Shown piece by piece: positions 1 through 10,249 of a stretch of DNA of 64,000 nt (the first letter of the stretch is position 1; each line of letters starts with the position of its first letter). The position numbers were made by a program, and so were the translations under genes. The notes beneath the pieces were generated by a model. That model saw only the letters and a program-made list of their open reading frames with translations, had not been told where the DNA came from and ran no database searches. Source of the stretch: Pipra filicauda (Eukaryota; Chordata; Aves; Passeriformes; Pipridae). The stretch is taken from the NCBI RefSeq assembly GCF_003945595.2, contig NW_024104665.1, positions 3,067,651-3,131,650 on the forward strand, in the 5' to 3' direction.

Positions 1-498
1 AAATTTGTTTTTTTAACTTAAACCAGAGAAGTTATTTCTTCCTGCACTTTCAATGGGTTTTGAAAATGTTTGTCATAGATGCTTTGATTATTTATTTGTC
101 ATTTACATCTTTAATATCTAGTGCAGCATTTTTTCTGTTGAAACGTCATTCTTTTTTTATAGCAGGAGCACATGTGTTTTGTAACAGGAAACTCTGACGC
201 TGTTTGTTTTCCACAGCACTGACTTATTAAAAATGACTAGCCTGTTGAGTGAATCCTTCTGAGGAAAAGACATTTTATAGTACACTTTTATGACCTAAGC
301 CCAAAAGATTGATGTTGGACCATTCTCATATTATGAAAAGATACATTATTGCCTTTGGGACTGTTGACCATCAAGGTATTAGTTTAGTTCTGATGTTCTC
401 TTTGAAGCTGACATGTGATCTGAAAATTACTTTATAGTATCTATAAGAACTTTGATTATGGCTTTTAGACCTTTGTAATCTAATTATGTGTTGGTTGC
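1..498. other. non-coding DNA, nothing recognised
   Basis: AT-rich sequence with no exon-like reading frame and no repeat I can name. It ends where the LTR at 499 begins. It could be intergenic or part of a long first intron of PPM1B. Confidence 0.5.
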
Positions 499-876
499 TG
501 TTATGGTTTAACCCTTGCCAGCAACTAAGCACCACACAGCTGCTTGCTCGCTCCCCCTCCTCACTCTCCAAGGTGGGATGGGAAAACAAATCATAAAAGT
601 GAGAAAATTCGTGGGTTGAGATACAGACTTTTTAATGGGGAAGAAAAGGAAGGAAAAAAATAATGTCCTGCCTATGTATCCTCCCAACTTCTTGTGCCCC
701 TTCAGCCTTCTTGCTGGCGGGGTATGAGAAGCAGAAAAGTCCTTGAATTAGTATAAACACTACATAGCAACAACTGAAAACATCAGTGTGTTATCTACAT
801 TATTCTCATACTGTATCCAAACACAATTCTATACCAACTAGTAGAAAATTAATTGACTCTATCCGACCTGAAAACA
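499..876 (-). repeat. 3' LTR of the ERVL-like element, internally deleted
   Basis: It starts on the plus strand with tgttatggtttaaccc and ends with aaaaca, giving TG...CA borders. It matches 3155-3714 at both ends (hydroxyl-free description: the cacacagctgctcgctc-like block, the gtgggttgag block and the catcagtgtgttat block). It lacks about 180 bp present in the middle of the other copy. The right border is somewhat uncertain because the last 15 bases have diverged. Confidence 0.8.
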
Positions 877-1479
877 TGTTGGATTCTATACCATTTGCAT
901 CATACCCAGGTCCCACACTTTCCAGTACATCCCAAGTAATCACTATCACCTTTCCTTTCTTTTGATAAATTCACACAGATATCATTCCATGATACTCTTT
1001 TCTATCAGTCTGTGGGCCATCCCTCCACAATGTCTGTTGAGTTTATTTAGTCCATGACTTCGGGCTTCATCTGTCATGGTAGGAGAGATTATGTGTAGTG
1101 TTGGATCACTGCTGCACTTGTCTAGTTCTGTCATCAAAATTTGTTCTTCATTAATCTGAGTAATTCTGCTATAATATGCTTGATTATTATTTAACAACTG
1201 TAATAGCGATGACTTACAATATTATATAGCAAATAACATAATATGATTCAAATCGTTGCCTGTCCTTACCCAGAATCAAATCCCTTTGAGGTACACATTG
1301 GAAATCCTTGTCCTTCTGCATTACCCACCATGTGCACCCAGATCCTTGAGCAAGTGCAATTCTATGGGTGATTACTGGATCTCCTGTGCAGGTCTCTTGA
1401 CCTGTCTTTGTTTTATGGCAAAATCAGCTTGCAGAAGGATTCAAACTATTTTTTCACTGTCTCAAAAACTTCTGTTGCT

Positions 1480-2036
1480 GTATCACCCCACACAGTGTTG
1501 TCATCAATGTATTAGGTGTTCTAGAACTTTGCTTTGTTTGAGTACAGTCTGGATCAGTCCGTGGCAAATGGTAGGTCTATGTTTCCACCTGTCAATTCCA
1601 GGTATAGTGGATGGCCTGCACTCTGCTGCCAAAGGGGTTGAGAACTGCATTAGCGCTATCAGTTGACATGCCACTTGGCTGCCTCTGACTCCTCTTGATA
1701 TTGAAGCTCCAGCGTGTCTGGCACGGCTGGACTCGGAGGGGGCATGACTTCATTCAGGCTGTGATAGTCTACTGTTAGTCTGCACTGACTGTATGGCAGT
1801 GAGCTCTGCTGAAGTGAGTCCACTTGCCTGGGTAGCATAACATCTTCAGTGAAGGGATACCTTTCCTTCATACCTGGCAGGAGTTGCTTCCTGGGGCTGA
1901 GGGCTTGTACCCCTTTTCCAATTGTTCCGTTAATGTGCTCTTCTGTAGAACAGGATCGCAGATGCTTAGCCTCCCTACCCTCTAATTCCAGGCTACTGGC
2001 CCTGTTATTCCAGCATTGGAGCAGCCAGGTGATCAT
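1480..2036 (-). pseudogene. ERVL-like pol remnant (reverse transcriptase fragment)
   Basis: An open stretch from 2036 to 1659 ends in a segment with LTVDYHSLNEV, followed by PPPSPAVPDTLELQYQEE and EAAKWHV. These match the palm/finger region of ERVL-family reverse transcriptase. Below 1659 the similarity continues in broken form (a YTWN block near 1600) after a small deletion and an in-frame stop. The catalytic YxDD segment was not found. The element cannot encode an active polymerase. The plus-strand open frame over 1256-1666 is only a shadow of this remnant. Confidence 0.75.
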
Positions 2037-2090
2037 GTCCTTGCCTGGATGATGGCTGAAATATTTAACAGCTCACTCAGGGGTGTGCTG

Positions 2091-2396
2091 TTAACCAAAA
2101 CATGAGATGGCTGCTGTCTCTTTTATGGGTTCTGCCTCTTCCACTGCCTCTTCTTGTGATGGCCCTGCTTCTTCATCCCTTCTAAATGAGCTCACTTCCA
2201 TATATATCTCTCCTTGTCTATAATAGTATGGTACAGACAGAAGTTGGTGCTTTGGTTTAGCCACAGTGTCTGTCACTGGCGTTGGAGTAGCTGCTGTGCC
2301 AGTCATTTTACCATCAGATCCAGAGGCTTTTTTTGCCCTTGGAGCTACTGTGTAGTGTTGAACAGGGCTCAGGAGGCCTGGGCCAAGCCCTAGCAC
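2091..2396 (-). pseudogene. possible gag-like remnant of the ERV
   Basis: This is a 101-residue minus-strand open frame upstream of the RT fragment. It is rich in Thr, Pro and Glu (EEAVEEAEPIKE near its end). Its place between the 5' LTR and pol is where gag belongs. No major homology region or zinc knuckle is visible, so the assignment rests on position alone. Confidence 0.35.
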
Positions 2397-3128
2397 ATTG
2401 CCTGACTTTTATTCTCTCTGGTATTATCTGGGTGACAGCATAGTTTTTCCAGATTTTGTGCTTGTTCAGTGCTGAAGTTCCAAAGCACTGAAGGTGCCCC
2501 CTGTCCTAGGCACTTGCCCATACACCCTGCCACTTATTACTCTGTCCAACCTCAGGACAGATCTCTGTATGGCTCTGAAATAGTCTTTTACCCCTAAACA
2601 ACATCTTGAACGTGTCCAGAAGACATAGCAATAGGAATGCAAGCTTCAACATCCCAAGGATATTAAAAATTCTCAAGAACTGTTTTAATTAGCCTGGAGG
2701 AGAAGGGGAAGATGAAGGTAGGTACCGGTCTCCCCCATGGATTGGGTCTCTGAGGAGAAAAGGTAAAAGTTGTAATTAGTAATAGTTTCCTATAGATGTC
2801 TCCCGAAGTCTGGAGATGTCGGCAGTGCTGAGTACAAATACCAGATTGGTTTCATGACCAACAATTTTGTCGTATTATTAGACAGTGTTATGGAATACAA
2901 CAACGTGATAACCTTAGGCCGGTTCCCATGGGTGATAAACAGCACATGGGGCAATATATACAAGTAAAGTAAAGTATTATGTACTGCAACTTTACCAACA
3001 AGCACACCAACTTTGAGAGCAAATACATCACCATTGTGACCAGTGACTAAACTAATATAATGAATGCTTATATAACAAATTTCTTCTGATGCGTTCTAGT
3101 CAGATTTGTTATTATTTCAACCTGTTGT

Positions 3129-3146
3129 GCCTTGTGTTGGGCACCA
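3129..3146 (-). other. candidate retroviral primer-binding site
   Basis: On the minus strand, 8 nt inside the 5' LTR border, the sequence reads TGGTGCCCAACACAAGGC. A TGGTGCC start next to an LTR is the expected form of a tRNA primer site, since it complements the CCA tail. I cannot name the tRNA, and the 8-nt gap is longer than usual. Confidence 0.4.
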
Positions 3147-3154
3147 GAAATGGT

Positions 3155-3714
3155 TGTCGTGGTTTAACCCCATCTGGCAACTACTCACCACACAGCTGCT
3201 CGCTCACTACCCCAGCTCCAGTCAGATGGGAGAGAGAATCAGAAGAATAAAAGTGAGAAAACTTGTGGGTTGAGTTAAAGACAGTTTAATGGGACAGAAA
3301 AGGAAGAAAATTGTAATAATAAAAGAATTAAAATATGCAAAACAAGTGATGCACAATGCAATTGCTCACCACTTGCTGACCAAGGCCCAGCCAGTTTCTG
3401 AGCAGTAGCCCCTGGCCAACTTTCCTCCCAGTTTATATATTGACTATGATGTCATGTGATATGGAATATCCCTTTGGCCAGTTTGGGCCAGCTGTCCTGT
3501 CTGTGTTCCTTCCTGAGTTCTTGTGCCCCTCTAGCCTTCTTGCTGGCAGGGTATGAGAAGCTGACAAGTCCTTGACTTAGTATAGCTAACAGTACTTAGC
3601 AACAACTAAAAACATCAGTGTGTTATCAACATTATTCTCATACTGTATCCAAACCACAACTTTATACCAGCTACTAGAAAGAAAATTAACTCTATCCTAG
3701 CTTGAATCAGGACA
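3155..3714 (-). repeat. 5' LTR of the ERVL-like element, near full length
   Basis: On the plus strand it runs from tgtcgtggtttaacccc to gaatcaggaca, about 560 bp with TG...CA ends. On the minus strand it opens TGTCCTGATTCAAGC and continues into GGATAGAGTTAATTTTC, the opening I associate with avian ERVL LTRs. It contains the central block (about 3310-3500) missing from the copy at 499-876. Confidence 0.82.
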
Positions 3715-5169
3715 GCTGCCTTCATTACAGCCATCAAGTAAGTATTTCTGCCTGTCAAATATAAATCGAAATGGAAAGGAACAAGCTTTTCATTTAAAAT
3801 AGCTACCTATTTCCCATTTATGATATAGTAGAAAATCGTGAATATCTGTAACTGAGCAAGAACCATTTGCCAATTTATAAGTAGCAGGTATAGTTGTTTG
3901 TCTCTTAAACATAAATGCAAATGTATACACAGATGTGACTTTAAGGCCCTCTACTATATGGCTGATCTAATACCAAAGGAAGTCTTCACTGTAGCTGGGG
4001 CAAAAAAGATATTGGTCATGAATTCTTCTTGCATGTCAGAGGGGCGTGACTTCTGTATTTGTACTTCCGTACCTCAAAATGCTAGATATCTTTGGTTTCC
4101 TGAGCCTGAATTATTGCTTATGTTGCTTGTATATGAGATAAGGACCTCAAGGTAGGATTTGTATCAGGTAGGAAACATCAAAGAATGTATATTGGGATTG
4201 TAGAGAAGTAAACCTAGGGTTAGATTTTTGCCCTGGGAAATGGATGTCAGCTTTTGTTAGGGACTTGCTGCCCTGAACTCTCTTGGAAATGGCTTAGCTA
4301 TTGATATAAAGCTAGAGCAGTAGTTAGAGCCTCTGCTTTAGCAGTGTATTGATCAGATTTAATTCATTCATTGCCAGAGAGGGGCAAAGGCCAATATTTT
4401 CTTCCTTTATAAAGACCTTCCAAAATCCTTTGAGCCTTGGTGATTATTGGTCTTTGCCAGGAAATAGATTTTTTTAAATTTTAATTATTTGTCTTTTACC
4501 TTTTTCCTGGAGTTGGGAAGACTGTTGGGAGAAGAGAATCCTAGGTTTTCATTCTTGATCTGAATAATATATACAGTTTTGAAGACTAGTGTGTGGAGCA
4601 TGGACGAGAACTAAGTCCTTCTACATTTCCGAGAAAGTTTGGGAACTGCAGTAGATAGGGTCATCCAAATTTTCAAAAACTGAACTAATGATTTTATGTG
4701 AAGTAAACATTTTCACCACAAGGAAATTGTTGGTTTCTCAAACTGATGTGTTACACAATTAAATTTTGTTTAAAAATGAGATCTTTAGAGATTAAATCTC
4801 AAAGCTGAAGGGTACTGAATTTTTAAGTTTACATATATTGGTTAAACCAACTGAATTACTGGCTTGAAGGTGAATGCTTCATCTGTTCTTCTGTTGACTG
4901 TGTTTTCTCTTAAGATTGAATCTTGCTCTACAAAGATGTTTGGGGCTTAATGCCTTGAGTCCCTCAAGAAGTGTTGAGATATTTTGACTGAGTGGAAGCA
5001 TGATGAAGTCTTCATTAAGAACTTAGACACTGGGAAGGTATTAATTCTTAAAATGTTTGATACCATATTGAGGGAGTGGTCCATAGGCCCAATGGTAGGC
5101 CTTAACAGTTGATAGATGTTGGTAGGCTGGATAAATAGTTTGATGGTAACCTCAGGAATGGTAATCAAG

Positions 5170-5720
5170 TCATGTAGCTGGAATAAAGAAACCTTGTGCC
5201 TCTCTACAGGCTGTGTGATAACTATCTAGGAGTGAGCTTTGCAGAAAAGAACCGGGGTGTCCTGGTGGAGAACAAGGGCAGGTGAGTTGAACATTAGAGA
5301 GCAGTCTGTTTGTAGTGGTGGAAGTTTGGGCCATATTAGAAAAGGTGTATCCGGCATTTTGGGAGGAGTGATTATTTTCCTCTCTTTGGAACTCATGAGG
5401 CTGCATCTGGAATACAGTGTGGAGTGTTGGCCTGCCATTACAGGAAAGGCACAGACATAGTGGAGCAGAGGACAACTCTCTTACTTAGGGGCTGGAACAT
5501 GTGATGTATGAGGAGAGGTGAGAGCTGAGTTTCTAGAGTGTGGAGAAGAAAAGGCCAAGCTGTCTTCCAACACTGTAATGGGAGGTACAGAGAAGGTAGA
5601 GCTATGCTCTTCTCAGAGATGTGTGATAAAAGCCTAAGAGGCAAAGGACACAAGTTGATTCCTGATTGCAAGGATTTCTTACTGATTGCAAGTCAATCTC
5701 TGCATCCTTTATTACAGATC
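5170..5720 (+). mobile_element. old CR1 LINE fragment
   Basis: The sequence follows the CR1 3' region in sense. It has a block like 'gtgtcctggtggagaacaag', then 'catgaggctgcatctggaatacagtgt', then 'atgaggagaggtgagagctga', in the usual order. It is heavily mutated, and the open frames inside it are shadows. Borders are approximate. Confidence 0.65.
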
Positions 5721-5775
5721 TGCAGTAGGAAATGGGATATTTCAAACATTAAGAACATAATCTTGAATAGTATGA

Positions 5776-5793
5776 TTTTTTTTTTTTTTTTTT
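5776..5793. repeat. poly-T run (T18)
   Basis: Eighteen consecutive T just after the old CR1 fragment. A simple repeat, with no sign that it is a retrocopy tail. Confidence 0.9.
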
Positions 5794-6301
5794 AGTTTCT
5801 CACTCCTGAACTGTAAAAAAGCAAAGCTACTTATGAAATAGGTAAAGCTCTAAGGTATGAAAAATGCATTTGGTGGGGTTTTTTTAAGTAGTATTTTTTA
5901 TTTTACATATATAAAACATAACAGTCAATAGTGAACTCACAGACTTCTGCAACTAGATAGGTTTTGATCTTTTTCCTTACTCAGTCATATGATTTCTTCC
6001 ACATTTTTGATCTTAAGAACTCAAGATCTAAAGGATATACTTTACTCAATTAGAGGAGTTTCATAGAAGTTCTGAAGTATTGGAGGATGTCTGCCATTTA
6101 TTGGAGGAGGTCTAGCATTTCAGTCCTATGTTACAGTTTTATTAGTAAAAAATGTTTTTATGTGCTTATAAAATAGCTTTATATTGTGTGTAATTTGTGA
6201 ATAGGTGATCATGAGCTATTAGAATCCTTGCACGAGTCTCCTTTACTGATGTTATTTGAACTATTAAACTATGTGGAACTTGTTCAGCTCTTAACTGAGA
6301 A

Positions 6302-6412
6302 CAAAGTAAGGCAGTTCAACATACCAATACAAGTGTTTTCAGTAAACAAGTGAAAATACAAGTGAATACAAGTGAAAACACTTGTATTGGTATGTTGAAC
6401 TGCTTTACTTTG
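6302..6412. repeat. 39-bp near-perfect inverted repeat (hairpin)
   Basis: The arm 6302-6340 is the reverse complement of 6374-6412 with one mismatch in 39, and 33 nt separate them. The loop side carries short direct repeats of acaagtgaa and tacaagtga. Nothing in a gene explains it. It could be a template-switch product, a miniature inverted-repeat element or an RNA hairpin. Confidence 0.9.
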
Positions 6413-7087
6413 CTTTTATGACACCATTTGACACAGATTATTTTTTGTTTGGGGTTCTTTTCCAAAGCAAAATCAGATGTTTCGAGAGGAAGGATTGTGA
6501 ATAGTTTTGGCTGTGTATCTCCGTGATGAAATACCCTTTGTGTGTAGCTTCCACTGATTCGCAGTGTTGCAAATGTTCTTTTTGAATAAAGAAGGAAAAA
6601 TAATGATACAAAATAATTGTGAATAGAATGTACCTTACTAGTTTCACTTGCAAACTGCATACAGTGTGAAGCTTACAACAACATAAGCTGTGTAACCATT
6701 TCGTCATCTTTGCTCTCCTAGGTAATATAATTAGAGGCCAGTGGACGGTAAATACAGAGATAAGGAATAAAGAAAATATTTGTGGTTTCTTATGTGTGGA
6801 ATTCTTTAGATAATGTAATAAAATTGAAATGGTGAGGAAGGTAAGGGAAGTTTAGAATGGCTTGCATGTGTTTGACAGGGCTTAATGATTTCTAAAGTTG
6901 TTAAAAGTACAGAAAGTATTTTGGGAAGGTTAGATTTGGGTTTGTACATAAAATGCCCCATTTCAAGAGCAAAAAAATCTCAGAATACTATCTTGGGTGT
7001 CACAAAATTCCTTTAATAGCTACATAAGACAGTTTCCTAAGTACAAGACTTGTGTATGGTAACATCAGACTTGATAGCAGAAGATTA

Positions 7088-7118
7088 ATACATAGACAGT
7101 TACAATTACTGTCTATGT
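7088..7118. repeat. 12-bp perfect hairpin
   Basis: tacatagacagt (7088-7099) pairs with actgtctatgta (7107-7118) across a 7-nt loop. Too short to name a function. Confidence 0.8.
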
Positions 7119-8160
7119 ACAATTAGAGTTCCCTAATAAATGGTACTACTAGAACTCTTGGTAGTACTCATGACTCAACTGGACAGGGCAGTTGCACAGT
7201 GTTAATTTAATTAGCATTTGTACTGTCCATGTAAAACTTCAGTTTATAGTGGCTGTTTCAGAAATCATCTTTTCCAGCAAATCTTTCTAAACCTGGAGTC
7301 CCATCAGTGTTTTATTCCATGTCAAAATAGATAACTTGAAGATCTTTAAGTAGAACATAGCATAGTACTCAAACATGAGCTATTTAGATTCTGGCACTTC
7401 ACAGCTGATTTGGCTTAGCCAGGTGCTTCCCCTACCTTTTTTTTTTTTTTTCCCCTCCCAAAATAAAAGTAAATCGAGTTACATGATGTTCAGTCTCTTA
7501 CAGAACCACATTGCTCCTTTTGCATAATGTTAGTAGCACTTGAATCAAAGGCCATTAAACCTGGACTAAGACAGTAAAACTAGACTAAAAAGTAAACCAG
7601 GTACAGCGTTGCTGCAGTATTTGGGGAAGTTCATCAAAATTTTTATTAAACTAAGAGTGGGAGACAGTTTAAAGAGGCATTAACTGTTGAGGCCTTTAAT
7701 AGTGGGGATCCTCAGCACTTCACAGAGATCATTGAGGTAGAATGGTAGTGTGAAGTTTGAATTATCTGTGTGTAGTCCTGTGTATACTTAAAAGGTGTTT
7801 AGATGAGGGGAATGGCAGAACCTCTTTCTGGCCTAGTAACAAACTCTTAAACTAGAACTAAATTATCATGGCTCTGCAGACTTGGTGGGTACTGCTGTGT
7901 CAGAGACCTAATGACTGACAGAACAGGGTCAGTCATGGCAGAATTCTCACCAATTCTTTTTGGATGAAGGTTGCTGTGATTTTTCACGTCAAAGGGTGGT
8001 CATTTTTAGCATGATCAGAAGTTGTGGTATCTGAATTTCTGGATCTGTGTCTTAAAGAATGTATTCTCTGTTAACTTTGTAAAGTGCAAGATAGTTTTCC
8101 AGGTCTATATAGGACAACTGAGTCTAATACAGGAAAGGAAATAAGAAGTTCTCTAAGTCT

Positions 8161-8209
8161 TCAATGTAGATTATTCACATTGAATAATCAGAGAGCAAGC
8201 TTGCTCTCT
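8161..8209. repeat. two adjacent palindromes
   Basis: gattattca (8169-8177) pairs with tgaataatc (8181-8189) around a 3-nt loop. The next base begins a perfect 20-bp palindrome at 8190-8209 centred on aagctt. The two abut directly. Confidence 0.85.
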
Positions 8210-8386
8210 GGAGATGGTTCTTCTCATACATTTTTGAAATAGGTCTCCAAACTCTGAAAAACTTATCACTTTCTGTGGATGATTTTCTTCCCTTAGATAG
8301 CTTATATCTCTTGTAATTGAATAAATTTTAACATCAAGACCAATGCATCTTTGAACTTAAAATCGCATGTGACAGTCTTTTAGGGA

Positions 8387-8765
8387 TGGCTCAGGGTTGG
8401 GGTTGTTCAACCTGGAGAAGCTTGGGGAGACCTTATAGGGACCTTTCAGTACCTCAAGGTGGCATACAAGAAGACTGGTGAGGGATTATTGACCAGGTAT
8501 AGTGATAGGGCAAGGGGTAATGGCTTTAAACTGAAAGAGGGTAGGTTTGGATAAGAGATGAGAAAGAAATTCTTTGCTGTGCGGGTGATGAACAGGTTGC
8601 CCAGGGAAGTTGGGGATACCTCTTCCCTGGAATTGTTCCAGACCAGGTTGGATGGGGATTTGTGCAATGTGGTCTTGTGGAAGGTTTTCCTGTCTGTGGC
8701 AGAGGGGTTGGAACTAGATGATCTTTAAGGTTTTTTCCAGTCCAAACCATTCTGTGATTCTCTAG
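8387..8765 (+). mobile_element. CR1 LINE 3' end
   Basis: This is a clear sense-strand CR1 tail. It opens with 'ggttgttcaacctggagaag', passes 'caggttgcccagggaagt' and ends with 'ccaaaccattctgtgattct', the degenerate CR1 terminal repeat. It is 5'-truncated, as most CR1 copies are. It lies about 620 bp before the first PPM1B coding exon. Confidence 0.92.
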
Positions 8766-9385
8766 TAAAAATCGAAATGGTGTTATACAAAGGACTAAAT
8801 ATAATTTGTTAAGAAAATCCTGTGAGAATTTTTCTCGTACTGAAGTGAGAATTGCTGCCTTGTTTCCTTTGGCAAATGGTCTATGTTCCCCCTATTGTCA
8901 CTTCTGGCATTCCTTACAAGGATACAGAAGTAGCACAATACATGCAAAGCAGTCAGTTCTTATTCATGAACATGAATTTTATTTTCTTCATGTGATAATA
9001 AAACTGGAAAAAGAGTAGGAGTGATATGATTGTTATTTTTCCATCATAAATTAGTTTCTGCAGAGGATGACAAAATTGGCAGGGCTGCAAAGGTACGTGA
9101 ACTACCCTGCCTTCATATGGAGATACTTTAAATTTTATGAAGTGGTTCTTTGAAAAAGACAGCACCTCACACAAAAAACTGACACTAAAAATGCAGACGG
9201 GGGTTGTAAGTTCACAGTTCATTTGTGTCATGTATTAATTCATTTTTCCTCCAACATAGTTGTTGACTTTTGCACATGTACATGCTTTATCACTTGTTTT
9301 ATAAAGAAGAAACACAGGAAAGGGCGAACAAAGCTTATATGGAGTGGTGGTTTTATAAATAAGACTTTTCTTCTCTGTTTTCCAG

Positions 9386-10249
9386 ATTCAATATTGCATA
9401 AACATGGGTGCATTTTTGGATAAACCAAAAACTGAGAAACATAATGCTCATGGTGCAGGGAATGGCTTGCGTTATGGCCTCAGCAGTATGCAGGGATGGA
9501 GAGTGGAAATGGAAGATGCTCACACAGCTGTTGTAGGTATTCCCCATGGCTTAGAGGACTGGTCCTTTTTTGCTGTCTATGATGGTCACGCGGGATCTCG
9601 TGTTGCAAATTATTGCTCCACGCACTTATTAGAACACATCACTAACAATGAAGACTTTAGGGCGACAGAAAAACCTGGATCTGCTCTTGAACCTTCAGTG
9701 GAAAATGTCAAGAGTGGAATCAGAACTGGCTTTTTGAAAATTGATGAGTATATGCGCAATTTCTCAGACCTCAGAAATGGGATGGACAGAAGTGGCTCAA
9801 CAGCAGTGGGAGTTATGATTTCACCTGAGCATGTATACTTTATCAATTGTGGTGATTCACGTGCTGTTCTCTATAGGAATGGACAAGTCTGTTTTTCAAC
9901 ACAGGATCACAAACCTTGCAACCCGAGGGAGAAAGAGCGAATCCAGAATGCAGGAGGCAGTGTAATGATTCAGCGTGTTAATGGTTCATTGGCAGTTTCT
10001 CGAGCTCTGGGGGACTATGACTACAAATGTGTTGATGGTAAAGGCCCTACAGAACAACTTGTTTCTCCAGAGCCTGAGGTGTGTGAAATTTTAAGGGCAG
10101 AAGAAGACGAGTTTATCATCTTGGCTTGTGATGGAATCTGGGATGTAATGAGCAATGAAGAGCTCTGTGAATTTGTAAAGTCTAGACTTGAAGTATCAGA
10201 TGACCTGGAAAAAGTGTGCAATTGGGTAGTGGACACTTGTTTACATAAG
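9386..10249 (+). CDS. PPM1B: PPM1B first coding exon (18 nt 5'UTR + codons 1-282)
   Basis: The acceptor ttctctgttttccag ends at 9385, and the donor aag|gtatgt follows 10249 in phase 0. The exon carries nearly all of the PP2C catalytic core, including residues 37/38, 60/61 and 243. The open frame continues 22 codons into the intron, but that tail is read-through. Confidence 0.97.

Larger units (their letters stand above)
499..3714 (-). mobile_element. degraded ERVL-like endogenous retrovirus
   Basis: Two related LTRs (499-876 and 3155-3714) enclose about 2.3 kb of broken retroviral coding sequence, all reading on the minus strand. Recognisable parts in transcription order are the 5' LTR, a candidate primer-binding site at 3146-3129, a possible gag remnant (2396-2091) and a reverse transcriptase remnant (2036 to about 1480). 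The RT piece keeps LTVDY and SLNEV, typical of ERVL-type polymerase. An intact provirus would be 5-6 kb or more, so roughly half the interior is gone, and stops and frame changes remove coding ability. The flanks give a near target duplication: gttgc at 494-498 and gctgc at 3715-3719, one mismatch. No protease, RNase H or integrase domain was recognised. Confidence 0.85.
3715..9385. other. non-coding DNA upstream of the first PPM1B coding exon
   Basis: About 5.7 kb, AT-rich, without convincing exons. It holds two CR1 tails (5170-5720 and 8387-8765), a long hairpin (6302-6412), smaller palindromes (7088-7118 and 8161-8209) and a T18 run (5776-5793). PPM1B's coding start sits in an exon with an obvious splice acceptor, so this is most likely the end of PPM1B intron 1. 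No CpG-rich promoter was seen. Confidence 0.55.

Noticed and set aside
1256..1666. 136-codon plus-strand open frame
   Set aside because: It lies antisense to the ERVL reverse transcriptase remnant and is Cys/Ser-rich without family likeness.
8446..8750. Two minus-strand open frames
   Set aside because: Both lie antisense to the sense CR1 3' end.
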